The notes beneath the pieces were generated by a model. It searched no databases and was not told the origin of the DNA. It saw only the letters and a list, made by a program, of their open reading frames with translations. Below, piece after piece: positions 11,116-23,829 of a stretch of 64,000 nt of DNA; within the stretch, counting starts at the first letter, position 1, and every line of letters begins with the position of its first letter. The DNA comes from Physcia stellaris. Lineage: Eukaryota; Ascomycota; Lecanoromycetes; Caliciales; Physciaceae. The translations under genes and the position numbers were made by a program. The stretch covers positions 682,001-746,000 of the forward strand of contig JABSSW010000018.1 of assembly GCA_018902385.1 (NCBI GenBank), in the 5' to 3' direction.

Positions 11116-12095
11116 ATGTACGCTCTTCTAGCACGCCTGCTGTTCCTCACTCTGTTTCTTAACAGCCTTGTCGATGCAAGGCTATCCCCAAAAGCAATCC
11201 GTGCAATCCGTCATGAAATCCTAGTACAACGTGACGTTAGCACTCTTGGTCCACAACAGGGACCAAGAAGGTATCTGTAAGTCCCCTGATCCTGTCTCCA
11301 GAATTCCAAGCATTGGCTGACAATCCTAGAACGCTACTTCGAGGCCTACTGCGATCCAAGAATTTCCTAGACTACGCAAGCCGAATACCCTGCAATATCA
11401 TCCAAACCCTCGAGAACGATGCGGAGGAAGCGGAGAAATTTGTCACCCAAATACAGCAAGGCAAGGTTCCGGACCTTATCACTGACCTCCCTGACGAGGT
11501 AATCGGAACGTTCAGCGACGTGATCAACATTGCCGTGACTCTTCCAACGGCATTACTTGGTGCCGCCCAATCCGTCGTCACGGATGCCGCCAAACTCTTT
11601 AACGATATCGAAGATGGCACCATCACCGACGATCTTGCCTCAGTTCCAGGGATAGTCGTCTCAGATGTCACCGCAGGTTGGGCTGGCTTCACGAGCGGCT
11701 TGGTTGACGCCTGGGACCATGCTACTGAGGGTATTGGTTGTTTCTTCGGTGACTGCCCTACACCTACCGCTCCAGCTGGAGACTCCTGCGCGGCAGCAAC
11801 GTCCTCAGCTAGCACTCTCACCAGGACCATTGTTCTTACGACCGCAGCCCCAATTCCGCAAAGCAGTCCCACCACCCCTACATCGACACTTAGATCAGAG
11901 CTGCCAGGTCAAAGTGTGCCAACAGAGCATGTTCCAACACCAACAACCACTATCCCGGCTTTGAACACAACTACCTATACTATCGGTTCTCCTACGGCTC
12001 AACCTTTCCCTGGCAACGCGGTTCCCTTGAACAAGGTTCCGATATTCACTTCCGCAGTCTTCTGCTTGCTCATGGTCATATTCTTAATGTTGTGA
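11116..12095 (+). CDS. Secreted, probably GPI-anchored surface protein
   Basis: Two exons, 11116-11276 and 11330-12095 (53-nt phase-2 intron), 308 residues. The N-terminus (MYALLARLLFLTLFLNSLVD followed by A) is a signal peptide. The middle ~150 residues are hydrophobic and alanine-rich helices (ITVALPTALLGA-type) with a Cys pair near CFFGDC. Then comes a Ser/Thr/Pro-rich, probably O-glycosylated stalk (TTPTSTLRS, PTPTTTIPA), and a C-terminal hydrophobic tail (SAVFCLLMVIFLML) without basic stop-transfer residues, as in GPI signals. Such proteins sit at the plasma membrane or cell wall. No named domain recognised; function unknown. A TATA box lies at 11051. Confidence 0.82.
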
Positions 12096-13359
12096 GCTAG
12101 ATTGGGGGTGACGTGTTCGAGAATAATCTGCAGTTTGTTGTTGCGTTCTGACATTTGTTCAATGTATGGCTTAGCGAGTCTAATTTTGAAACTCGCCACT
12201 TCTCGCGTCCTGATCTATGTGGATTATTGCAAACCAGAACAGCTGTTTTCTAGAGGCGAGGGTCGCATCAAGAGGTATAGTCAGTATTTCAGATGGAGTT
12301 TTAGTAAGAATTGTGTCATGCGGACAGATCAGACGGAGTACTGTGGATACCATTTGCTTTTATTATTTTGATTCTGAATAGCAGACATCGTCTTTCCTTA
12401 TTAATATTGATCCTTCACACGGTATCATTTTGCAGTTCATTCAAAGAGAAATTAAAGGGGCGGGGTCAGCAACAGAGTAAAAAGGGAAGAGAATTTTCGA
12501 GAAAATTGATCGCGAACCCTAGGTAAGATGGTTTGGCTCGAGTGGGTCATAGCCATCAGTTTTAGGGCTCAGAGCGACGTGGCAGGAAAAACTTTGGGAA
12601 AGGTAAGCGCCAGGCACAGATACTCCGTACAGCGTCCTCTCGATGTACTTAGTAGATCAGAGTCCACCAAACCTTCCCATGCTATCAATGGCTCCGCTAC
12701 ATTTGCGTCAATGTGAGAGACTGGACATTCTCAGGCTATCCATTCAATGAATGATGGCTTTGATGTGCACGAATTGCTAAAGAAACAGTCCGCCTGGTCA
12801 AAAGTTCTTTTCCTCGACACTATTGGCCTTCAATCACTGTTTGCGGCACTACGACCCTGGAAGAGCACATTTGGGCCCCTAAATTTTAAACAGTGTTTGC
12901 CACCGACATGTCGACTTCTCTACTGGGTCTGGAAGCTTATATGCCAGGCCTGTCTTAACCAAAGATCAGTGATCAGCATTCGACAGCCAAGCATCAGTAT
13001 GTTCTCTTCGTAGCCATCACCAGAGAACGTTATGAGATTGTCAGGGTCTTCTTAAACCAAGAGCTCTGGTAAGAATCTACTAAGCCGAAAGCAAGGCGCT
13101 GATAGCTGCTTCACGGCATGCCCCAACCACGATAGTGAAACAGCCGATTACTTTCTTGGACTGTTAGGGAACGGCTCTAGATGTAGCGTGTCCGACTGGA
13201 GTGCCGGATGTGATCTCTTTGGTTGTCAAAGAAGATTGCTCGGACAGCACAGTCGTACATGTGCGCCTTTACAGACCGCTTGAGGGAAGCGAGACTGTGA
13301 GTGAAAATTGTTGCAATTGGAAGCTGACGAAGAAAGAAGAGGCCATCTGCTAAACCGCT
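12096..13359. other. Intergenic or decayed coding DNA
   Basis: Short open frames (for example from 12528 and 12747) have no recognisable family. They may be the decayed 5' portion of the ankyrin-repeat relic that follows, but no motif proves this. Confidence 0.3.
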
Positions 13360-14095
13360 TCTACACGGCTAGTGAACTTGCTCAGAGAAGGAGCTGGAGT
13401 AAACGCTCAATAGGGCTATTACGGCAGCACCGTCAAGGCGAGTTGAAAATTAAAACGCAATAACGGTACTCTTCAAATACCAGTAGCAGGAGCAAGTGTG
13501 TTAATTCAAACTCCACGGACTGTGTTGACCACTTAGGCGAGAATATTGAAGATGTCACTGCTCTACAGGTTGCTATTGAGAGATACTCTGCTGCTACTGT
13601 CAAAGCACTTTTGGTCGCTGGGCCTGATGTGAAAACGGCAACTAAAATGGAAAAATGGCACTGCACTGCGATCCTGAAAGCTATCAGTCGTCTCAGATAT
13701 CGAGATTGTGATCTTGAGCTTGCCAAACTCAGTAGATCACGATTTTATTCCAAAAAAGCTTCGGACTCCATTCACCCGAATGAGGTCCTCTGGCATGCAG
13801 AGGCTGACGTTCCTTCCTTCGGAGCGTAATCAGTACACCTGAAAGGACTGCATTGCATCACGCTACAGGTTCCGGCAATGCTGAGACTGTTCGATTGCTA
13901 ATAAAGGCAGGTGCAAAAGCCTACGTTAAGAAGCAACTTGGACAAAATGTCTTACAAGAGACACTTAGTCGGGAAGATTTTGGCGAAGAGGTGTGGGCTG
14001 TGCTCCTCGAGAGGAAAAGACGAGAGTATCGCCTGAGACAGGGGCCAGTATTTCAACAATTGATATTGCAGCTCACTTTGAGGCTAGAGATCTAA
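13360..14095 (+). pseudogene. Ankyrin-repeat gene relic
   Basis: Separate pieces of ankyrin repeat are readable in several frames. VNLLREGAGVNAQ is followed by a stop and then GYYGSTVKAS at about 13370-13440; DVTALQVAIERYSAATVKAL lies at about 13551-13612; TALHHATGSGNAETVRLLIK then AGAKAY at about 13847-13924. The order suits the C-terminal ankyrin array of a fungal STAND/NACHT or HET-type protein, in which NAQGGYYG repeats are frequent (family knowledge). At least one in-frame stop and two frame changes separate the pieces, so it is not functional as read. An open frame at 14178-14541 may be a further remnant but has no recognised motif. Confidence 0.65.
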
Positions 14096-14926
14096 TCCAA
14101 TAGAGGTTAAATTCGAGTCTCTTGCGGGTCTCCTGATTTCTTACCCCCAATTTCAAACAGACACGAGATGAGATAAGATGTCTCGAAGCTGCACGGGCTA
14201 ATACCACGCTTTGGGTTCGCTACCTCGGTGTACGGCATCTGGTAGTGCCCAATGCAAGGAGTCGCTCATGTGGACCCCGGTGTAACAGTCTCTGTGAGTC
14301 TGCACTGATCAAAGCTCATCAGGCTGTGCGACGAGCAGTAATCAAACGAGATTCTCTCATCATGGCGATTTTCCGCAGGGAATCTCTCCGGCATCAGAAC
14401 CAAGAAGTGGACCTTCAGCTTTATAAAGACCCACTTGGTCTACAGTCGTTCAATTTTGTTTATCATTGTCTCCAAAATCTCAAAGATACCTGTTACTCGT
14501 TGTTCAAGGCTTCCACAGTTCCCCTTCACACTCATGACTAGACTTGCCCGGATGCGTGATGGGCCCTTAAAAATTACCGATCCTTTGCTGCGGACCTTTT
14601 CAGCCTTCAACTTTCTGGTTGGGGGCTGCTGGAAAAGGTGTGCAACCAAGTCAACATACTAGCCCGTTATGTTCCGCAAAGGATTGCCCATCGAGTATAC
14701 TCTTGCTGAGAAAGCTTCAAACATATTCAGCCACCAAATCGCGACATTACTTTGATGACGTCTCAATGAAGCCCGGCGGTTGGATATCACTCTGGACATT
14801 ATCCCTGGCCTGCTATCGGGCTGCTCTAGGCGAAGGCGGTGTATCTGCCGAGCGAGGAAACTGTCTTGATAGTGGGAACTTTCCAGAATCCTTCCATTCA
14901 CTGCGAGCAACAACTCCCAACAACAA
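14096..14926. other. Intergenic
   Basis: Apart from the open frame at 14178-14541, which may continue the ankyrin relic, nothing recognisable is seen before the 3' end of the DUF1275 gene. Confidence 0.35.
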
Positions 14927-15925
14927 TTACGGATCTATCTTCTTTGGCCACACCACCCACGCCAAGACCACCGCGAACTTCAATACCCCAGCAACCCACA
15001 AGGCCCAGTGGATCTCCCCCGTTTCTGTAACCAGCCATCCACCGGCCACAGCACCGACTAAGATACCAAAGAACGCCAACAACCTTCGATTTCTTGGAAC
15101 ATTACCCGGAAGGCCAACCCATAGCTTAGGATCGCTCACTAGATCACACAACAGACTAGTGACAACCACACTAGGTATCTCACTCAAGCTCAGCGCACGG
15201 CTGGCGACAATCTGACCCGCCGACTGAAAGCTTAGGATAGCTATAGGCAATGCCTGAAGCCAGTCGATGTCGGAGGAAATGTCTGCGATGGTTCCCTCGA
15301 TCCCGGGAGATGGGGCCTTTCCCTGGGTAAGCCCGGCTGCAGTGAAGATGATGATGGTTTGCAGCAGGAAAGAGGTTATGAGGGTGCCGCGACGGCGAGG
15401 CGTCATGATGCGGTGCAAGCGAGAAAAAAAGAATGAGCCTATCACGAAGCACAGGACGGAAACGAGTGATTTGGCCCAGCCGTATGGTTTGTTGGTTGTG
15501 TGGCCTGTGGAACCGCCAAGACCGATGAAAATGGTGTTCCCTGTCTGCATGGACACGAAGGTGCCGTAGGCTGTTTTCGACGAATTAGTCCGATAACGGA
15601 GCAAACGAAGGGTCTGATGACCCCGTCATCAGACTTGCTACTGACCAAAGTAGATCGTGCTATCGATGAATCCAGAGATCAGACAGCACACGAGCATTAA
15701 GGCATCGACTCGGTTCGTAGAGACGTCGGCGCTCAAGTAGCGCTGTATTTGAGCGGTACGTTGCTTCTTGGGCGGAATCTCGAACGCTGAAGCTCGCTGT
15801 GTCGGTAGAGGTACAGGAGGTCCTTGCTCGATGTCCTTTACCGCTCTTGGCAGACCAGCTGAACTGTCCGATGCTGTTCCTTCATCCGCAACCTTTTCGC
15901 CAAGGAATTCGTTGTCTGAAGCCAT
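14927..15925 (-). CDS. DUF1275 (YoaK-type) membrane protein
   Basis: Two exons, 15925-15646 and 15570-14927 (75-nt intron), 307 residues. After an ~80-residue hydrophilic N-terminus come about six hydrophobic segments: ALMLVCCLISGFIDSTIYF, then the family signature SMQTGNTIFIGLG, ALPIAILSFQSAGQIVASRA, and paired C-terminal helices (FFGILVGAVAGGWL, LWVAGVLKFAVVLAWVVW). The layout F(I/V)DS... (F/M)QTGN is diagnostic for DUF1275, a widespread multi-pass membrane family of unknown substrate. The Met at 15925 (MASDNEFL) is preferred over an in-frame Met farther upstream because the latter adds a non-family extension. Probably plasma or organelle membrane. Confidence 0.88.
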
Positions 15926-17950
15926 GCCGAGAGTGATCCTGAGTGAGTCTGGAAAACAAAGCTGACTTGAACAATGGCAGAGAGATTGTGAAATAGATGA
16001 AAGTCTGCTCGAATAGCCAAAGCTGCGAGGAGCGGTGGCAGATGATCGCGTGTGATGTTTGTGAGATCTTCGTCGCACACTATGGGGCGGTGAGGAGGGT
16101 TCATGCACGTCAGAAAGATGCTCAAGTCATGATGCGTCGATCGCGCGATCTCGATATTACTTTCATGTGGGATGTCGAAGCTGACGAGTTCATCTGGACG
16201 AGCCTAGCCGAGGATGAGATGTTCAAAGCGAAAATCCAAATGGGACAGCTCGTAACGAGAAGATGAAGATGAAGCTGCAAATAGACGACGCACGTTCATG
16301 TACTTGTAACAAGGAACTACGAGTCTACGAAGCGTTCGGTGACACGACAGAAGAGGAGGTCATGGGCAAATGGAGAGATAAGGATGCAAAATGAGAGAAT
16401 CTCATCTCTTGGCGTCATCCAATCTCGGTAACCAATCGGACGAGATGCACCGGCTTTGGAGAGATCGGAATCCTTGGCGCCGAGCCGAACCTAGTTGCCG
16501 CGAACAGCTTGCAATTAGGAAAGAGCGACCGTTGCAAGCCTTCAACGCTCCCCTTCCATTGGCTGTACGTCTGTCTTCAATCGAATACGGTCACTTCTTA
16601 AGAAAGACTTGAGGTTAGATGATGACTTGACCCCCGACAGTCTTCCGCTTCGTCTCCATACCTGTAGCAAAGCCCAATGGCCTCTTGCGAGTCTATGCTT
16701 CAACTGTACATCGGAACAGTGGCTTTCCAAGTTGCGTCAGTGGTTTACGAGCTGCCTTAATCTGTCATGCTACACCGGAGGATACGATGCAGGGCCGATC
16801 TAGCGCCGGCACTTTCATTCGAAGGGTGTACTAGTAACGTTGAGAGGCTAAAGTACTTGGCCTCCACAACAAGCGACTTGGCAATTAGAGGCCGAAATTC
16901 GGATGTGCATCAGCCTACCAGGACTTCACATATAACCCGCGAATCGCCAAGCCTGGTGCTGATGCTGAATAGCTTCAGGGACTGCGGTTAGTGTTGACGA
17001 CAACAATCATTAGGCGTGGACGATGTGGTGGAGTGATTGAGTACCTTGGGAATTGATAGAAAGACGACTACCCGTCATCGTGGCGGTGAAAGTAGATCTG
17101 GTGCGATCGCCGTCAGCAGAAGCCGCCAAGCTGCAGATAAGCTTACATCTCACTGCGAACGCCAAGAAGATGAAGGCGCATTGATCTCAATTAATCCCAT
17201 GACTTGCTCGGGGGCCAAAATGGGTCTTCACTCGAGCACGTCGTCGCGAGCATGGACGTATCTGGATCGACAGAGCCTCTTCTCACTGACGGTCTAGGCC
17301 TGTCATCTCTACGAGCTGCTCACCGCGATGCTACCTGTCTGGAATGGAAACATCTCCGCCCGACCGCCGTCCTATCAAAGATGCAGGGGAATCCACAATG
17401 AACCCATCTTTACCCCAAGTCGATCTTCATCCATGCACGTCATGCTCTCTTCATGTTCATGGATGCGAACGCGAGATCTACTGACTACCGGCATACCCAT
17501 AACCCTCCATCATCTACGTCTCTGTAATTGATTTTTCAGCATCAAATAATATGACAGAATCTTTCCATCTGCTGCCACCATCGCGAACCTCTTGTGTCCG
17601 CATTTTTCCGATCTCACGCTTTCTTCGCACACCCTAACGTTGCATTCAAGGCTAAGCCATCATCCACGAAAGAAGAACTGTTGCGCCATTCAATCTAAAT
17701 CCATCAGAAAGTGTGACAACCTTTGACTAGACAGTCAGCTCGATGGCTTCATCAGATGACCTTCTGCGAGCTCGAGCGAGGCACTCGGATGAACTTTCTT
17801 CAAATCGTCTTGATGGGGATCTTAGTGAAGGAGGGCCATCAACCGCAGTACTTAAGCCTCCAGTTTCTGCTCTACAAAAGGACTGGAACTGTTCGATAGC
17901 AATTTTACAAGCCGTCCTAATACCTAAAAACCTATCTTGATCACCGAAGT
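15926..17950. other. Intergenic
   Basis: No recognisable gene. A 65-codon frame at 17743-17940 (MASSDDLLRARARHSDELSS) lies just before the next gene but no splice sites link it convincingly. Confidence 0.4.
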
Positions 17951-19512
17951 ATGGTCCTCCCAATGACGGTAGTAATCACGGCAAGCACAGACAAGAACCA
18001 GAACAGTGTCATCACTGTAAAGGACCAACATGGCCAACGGACGATCGACCTTCCAACTCCGGGCAGCGAAGCGGATCCTTCTGCTGAACAGCGTGAGGAG
18101 CAGCTGATCAATGGCCATCTTACTTCGCCAGGTCCCATGGTTGTTAATGCCGACATCGAAGCTCCCGAGAGGCTAGCTACCTTGGTCAAACATGAGGACA
18201 AGCCATCCGCACTAGCACACCATGAAGCCAAGCTATCTACACCAGTGCAGGAGCAGCTGATCAATGACCATCTCACTTCGCCGGGTCCCATGGTTGTCAG
18301 CGCCGATATCGAAGACCCCGAGACGCCAGCTAACTTTGTTAAACATGAGGATAAGCTATCCGCACCAGTGCAAGAGAAGGACAAGCCATCCGCACTACCA
18401 CACGATGAAGCCAAGCTATCCACACCAGTGCAGGAGCAGGATGAAACCCCTGCACTCGTTCCTATGAGAGTGGATACTGATGATTCCCTTCTGCCTCCAT
18501 CCACAAGGCTACAACGCTATTTGAAGGAGACGGACGAACTCATCGTTTGCCCAGGCGTCTATGACGGGTTCTCTGCCCGGATTGCGATTTCTGTGGGATA
18601 CAAAGCAATGTACATGGTACGCTGTGTCTATAATCCTTCTCAACTTAGAAATGAGCACTGACCTTGATGCAGACAGGCGCTGGCACCACTGCCTCACGAC
18701 TTGGACAGGCCGATCTGGGCATCGCCCAGCTCCACGATATGCGCGAACATGCCGAAATGATTGCCAACCTTGATCCCAGAAAGACAACATTGATTGCAGA
18801 CATGGATACAGGCTATGGTGGTGAGTCTTCCTCACTCTTCTTCCATTTCTCGTCTTGATAAGCTGTGTACCCTGATACGTAAGGTCTAGGTCCTTTGGTT
18901 GTCACCAATGCCGTAAACCAGTATATCCGAGCGGGTGTAGCAGGGTTTCACCTCGAGGACCAAGTTCAAAACAAGCGCTGTGGCCACCTCCAGGGCAAGG
19001 AAGTCGTCGACCTTCAGACTTACCTCCAGCGCATCCGAGCCGCCAAAGCCGCCAAAGACGCAGCCCGCTCAGACATCGTGCTCATCGCTCGCACGGATGC
19101 AAATCAGAAGCTGGGCTACGACGAGTGTATATGGCGTCTCAAAGCTGCCAGAGATGTCGGCGCCGATGTCGGCCTCCTCGAAGGGTTCAAGACGAAAGAA
19201 GAAGCAAAGCAGGCAGTCATTGACCTCGCTCCGTGGCCTTTACTTCTCAACGTCGTAGAAAATGGGACCAGTCCGCGGATTACTGTGGCTGAGGCCAAGG
19301 AAATGGGATTCCGCATTATGATTTTCTCCCTGGCCGCTCTGGCGCCTGCCTACACCGCCATCAGAGATGCCTTCGAGACGTTGAAGAACGAGGGCGTGAC
19401 TAAGACAGACAAGGCATTGACCCCAAAGGTCTTATTCAATGTTTGCGGTTTGCAAGATGCCATGCTGATTGATGCTAATTCCGGGAGCTCGGCTTTTGCT
19501 GGTGGAGTGTGA
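17951..19512 (+). CDS. Isocitrate lyase/PEP mutase superfamily enzyme with duplicated N-terminal extension
   Basis: Three exons, 17951-18616, 18673-18820 and 18890-19512 (introns 56 and 69 nt), 478 residues. The C-terminal ~290 residues form the TIM-barrel enzyme: GVYDGFSARIA, TGAGTTASRLGQADLG, the metal-binding DMDTGYGG, GFHLEDQ, and KRCGH. K[KR]CGH is the lyase signature whose Cys acts in C-C cleavage, favouring a lyase of 2-methylisocitrate or similar acids over a phosphomutase (inference). The N-terminal ~180 residues are not part of the fold. They contain a ~50-residue unit repeated in tandem (QLIN-HLTSPGPMVV-ADIE-PE-VKHED) and acidic/Pro-rich linkers. The start at 17951 keeps this extension; a start nearer the barrel is conceivable. 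Confidence 0.85.
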
Positions 19513-21511
19513 AGGGGGTTAAGCGTGCGGTTAGACCTGCTGGGTCAAATTGATTTGTCCATGGAACACTTTGCTCCTACATAACCATGTCTTGTCATAC
19601 TTTCTTGCCCTAGAACGTGTTTGGTAATAGTTTATGCTCGTTAATAGTTACACAGAATGAACATCTCCTACCGTGGCGCCATCTTTCTTCCACATTCCTC
19701 GGTACGATTCTTTAGCCACCTGACAAATCGAGAGGCAGTCTTGATCCCTGTTAATGATAGACTCCAGATGCTTACTAGACTTTGCCCTAGTCATTCACTT
19801 GGAACTTATAACAGGTAGGCAGTAGAGAGCCTTCTGCCCTGCGCCCCACGCCGCGCCCCCCACAGATCTATATGAGGTCTCACACAGACATTATTACCTC
19901 GGCTGAGATAAGTACAGGCGTTCCTCAATTGCACGTGTGATAGTGATCAAACCTTGCGGAGAAACGCGCGAGCACAGGACTCTGGAATGACATGGACATG
20001 GTTCATTAGATCTTTGGTTTTTTTGGCGACGTGCAGCACTCGATCCGTGGTGAACGAATAGAGAACCATGCTTATTCATCTTAACAGGCTTTCCCATACG
20101 TATTTGCCTAGCAGGACACGGGTCTGACAGGTATTAAAAATGAGGAATGTTAAAGACGGGCTCTCTTCGTCCAGTGTGGCCGTTACAAGTTTCCGCTTCG
20201 AGATCGCATCGTCCGCTCAACTTTTGCCGACTGCCTCTCCAGGATTCATCTAACGCGGCTAGACAGAACCGTCATCAGTAGTCCCATCATTCCCCGCTTG
20301 GCTTTCACTTTACAGAGGACTCCTAAATAGTCGGCAACACTCGAGAAAGAAGTTTTGTCTGGCCTTGGTCGTTGACATGCTTCGTAGCCTTGCAAGTCTC
20401 CGCTGTCCTAGTCACATCCTAAATCGGACTCGGTGAGCGTAGGACCGTCAGCAAGCGAATCAAATTTGCGTCTGGAAAGAGTTGTGCAAGCCAAGAGAAA
20501 GCATGTCTTGTCTATCTGGGTAAGTCGGAGCCCTTCCTCATACTCTTGAGCTCTTGAGCCTACCAGCTTATTTTAGTGATACTGCCAGTCTTCTCCAGTG
20601 CGCCTCGAAGCCGTACCCGTACCGCGTTTCCTACCGTATGTACCGATTTCCATGAGAGGCGGTATGCCTAATAATGCGATGGGCTTTAGAACGGAATGCA
20701 TCTACCTTTGTCATGATGGGTTTCCTATCCTCGATACTACAGCAAACTCAGAATTCTCTCAGACTCGATCCACGATGTTCAAGCCTCCTAAGGATGCACA
20801 TTGCCGAACATCTCCTACATCTGCAGTGTCCGCTATCAGCCGTAAAGTCGTCTAATCTAAACCAATGAGATTAGAGGTTGGCGGAATCGTCGATCGACCG
20901 TGCCGCACACCAGCTTTGCAATGCACTGCCAGCCTTGGCACTCTAGGATATCGGTAGTCTCAGCCTTGCAGAACTCGAAGTCCGAGAAACATCTCGAGCT
21001 CGCTACAGATGACCAACAGCCTTGAAACATGTGTGATTCGGAGAACCTCACGCTTTGTTCCACGCTAAGTCACGCCATTTGAACATTGCTGTGCCGTGAA
21101 TCGCTTCAACACGTTTGGCCATCCAATGGATCACTCTTCCGAAGCAGCATCCCCAGAACGAGAGGGGCAAAATCTGCAAGGCTGAACCTGCGCAGCACTG
21201 ATCGACCGAGTCGACGATCTAGACAGGCCTCAAGTGCGGCTCTGGAAAAGAGCACTTAGCCTGATAGCGACACCGAAATGTATCCCGCCGCTATTTTTCT
21301 CGATCTATGCGTCCTATGGGAGGAGTAGGACAGAGTGTGGGGGAAATGCGGGTAGAGTATTATCAGTGGAGCAGGGTGTGAAAGATGGTTCTATGTCCGG
21401 GACACACTTCAGCTTCAGCCTCATCAATGTTTGAGGGATTAATAGTGGGGATGGACGGGACTTTTCATTCTCAGGTCTTCGATCTCGCTGGTGATTGTAT
21501 TAACAACCAGT
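19513..21511. other. Intergenic
   Basis: About 2 kb of normal composition without recognisable genes, RNAs or repeats. Short frames lack family features. Confidence 0.45.
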
Positions 21512-23560
21512 ATGAAGCTTGCAGTGGGCGTGTCCCTTCCAGCCGTTGGCGTACTTCTTTTCATTACCCTCCTACACAATGTGGCTAGAGCTCACAGTAT
21601 GGATGTGCGCAAAGCTCTGAATGAGCGTAGCGTGTCTGCCCCAGGGCGTGAGCTGAAAGCTTCGTCATTGAGAAAATCTCTAGCCAAACGACATACTGAG
21701 TTCCGGTTGACCAACGAAGTGACCCTGAATTACGCGGAAGGTTAAAGCGCCTTGCATATGGGACTGAGTGAGTTGGCTAACCTCTACTAGGAGAGACTTT
21801 CGAGTCTGAACGCAACTTTGCAGCTTACATACATGCAAAGTCGAGCACGCCAGTCTTACTTCTCGAAGACTACGAACATCTGACAGACTATATTGACTGC
21901 CGTCCTGGCGAAATATATTTGCACCTCCTTCCTGGGCTAGAGCTTCCGGCTTCCAAGACGACCTTACTGAAGCTGAAAGGAGGAACAGTCATAACATCTC
22001 ACTATGGTTGCAACGAGCATGGCGAGCGGGCTGTCTTCAGGTTCGCTAAATCAAGCCTTTGAACCTCTGCTTCTATACTGATCAGTGACAGAATTTGGGA
22101 CGTGCAGATATCCGAAGACGGATCTTCAATTACACTTTCTTCCGAGCAGACCTCATGGGAACAAGCCTTCGGCTCTATCAAAGTCAGCTTGGACCATACT
22201 ATTGAAGGGCACATCCATCGTCCTCACTCCAATCTTCACCGTCGACAATCGGCACTCGCATCCTCAAGCGTCGTCTCACTACCATCCGAGACCGTCACAG
22301 TACCAACCGCAACATCCACTGCCACCGTGAATACTCTGGACGTAAACCATGCACTGGTTGATCAAGATCTTCTACCAGCAAACTCGTCTCTACAAATCAC
22401 TTGTACGAATTGTTCCACCTACGGAAGCTTAGATTTCTCTTTCGTCAACTTCGAGTTCGCCCCAGATCTGGATGAAACCATTCAAGGAGGGTTCATTCTT
22501 GGTGATATATTCAACGGTGGTGAAGCAACAGTTGTCGCTAATGGTCTTGGCGCTCATGTTGAGCTGTACTTGAATATCTCCGAATCGAAAATTCTCGCGA
22601 TACCACTGTTTGAGATACCACTGCTGTTCGCTATCAAGGTAGTCTAAGTTGCAATCAACGATGGCAGAGCACTGACGACCCATTCAGATTGGTGGTATCG
22701 GCTCAGTCGGATTGCTGTATGCACCAACTCTGCACATCGGCTACAACCTTGACAATGGTTCCCTGTGAGTGTAGAGTATTGCAAGAAGCAAAGCGGCGCT
22801 AATCTTTGCCACCAGCGGTTTCGGCTATGGCTTCGAGCTCTCAGTAAGCTCCACCAACCTCAGCACGAAATCTTCAGACACTGACCCCTAGCTTCAGGTT
22901 CCCGACCAATCCCGCCTCTTCATTGACCTGACCGACCCCACAAACTCCACCGTCACTGGCTTCGGCGACTCTGACGTCTCACAACTCCCGTTCCAAGCCA
23001 AGGTTGACGTCGACACCGTCCAGCTAAGTGTAGCGCTACGCCATCGTGTACAGATAGGCTTCAACTTCGACGCTGGGGGCATTGGAACTAATGTTGGAGT
23101 ATACCTCGATCTCCCTGGTCTCGAGGCCAATGTCACTCACCTGTCGGACGTGGACGAGAACTGCGCAAGTCTAGCTTCTAGCCAATCTACGGATAAGGCT
23201 GTCGCACAGCAAGTGTTGACCGATGTCTATGAGATCGCGCCGTCGGTGTTGTGGGGGGTCGGCTTTGATGGGGACGCTCATGTGAGTAGAATGATTGTCT
23301 GGATTGGGCTTTGCTGATGCTTTTCTTGCAAGGTCGGGCTCGTTCATGATAAATTCGATATCCCCATCGCGAATGGGACTATCGCTGACATCCCCTCGGA
23401 ATGTCTGAATTTTGATGCCAAGGCTGGCACGTATGAGCCTGCGGCGGAAGTCGTCGCAAAGGCTAAGAAAGGCTCTAAAGGTGGAGCTGGACAGCTTTGG
23501 ATCCCTGGCGCTGCGTATTGGGTGGCCCTCGTTTGCGGAATGGTTGTGCTGTTCTTTTGA
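21512..23560 (+). CDS. Secreted, probably GPI-anchored protein of fungal DUF7029/DUF7223-like type
   Basis: Seven exons: 21512-21740, 21791-22040, 22092-22638, 22688-22764, 22816-22843, 22898-23281 and 23333-23560. All introns are 49-54 nt, and the spliced frame is open for 580 residues. It begins with a signal peptide (MKLAVGVSLPAVGVLLFITL). One lumenal module is built around LELPASKTTLLKLKGGTVIT with a short Cys-bearing loop, followed by ISEDGSSITLSS. A second long beta-rich module has LQITCTNCSTYGSLDFSF, GIGSVGLLYAPTLHIGYN and a Gly-rich strand pattern. It ends in a hydrophobic tail (AAYWVALVCGMVVLFF) suited to a GPI signal. The layout resembles fungal DUF7029 plus DUF7223 proteins (from memory, not searched). 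Function unknown; likely surface or wall. Confidence 0.8.
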
Positions 23561-23829
23561 TCCTAGTATGGGCCTGTTGGGGAGTAAGCTGGAAATGAAA
23601 ACGTCATCTAGACTTTGAAAAGGTGTGGCATGTAACGACAGGGATATTTCTTTCGAGAACTTCCCTCCTTTCCACAATCCTAAAGAAACCAGAAATCGAC
23701 TGAAAGAGAACAGTAGCTTTGTTGAGCCGTAGGCTATGAGAACTCTTCCCTTGCCGCAACAACTAGATAGAAATCAATAAAACTTTTTACTCATGATCTC
23801 ACTTAGAGTGGCTTCAATTCTGCTCGTAG

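Noticed and set aside
14619-15215. 198-codon plus-strand frame
   Set aside because: Antisense shadow of the DUF1275 gene.
17743-17940. Possible first exon of the lyase-family gene
   Set aside because: No donor/acceptor pair joins it in frame to 17951, and its sequence has no family features.
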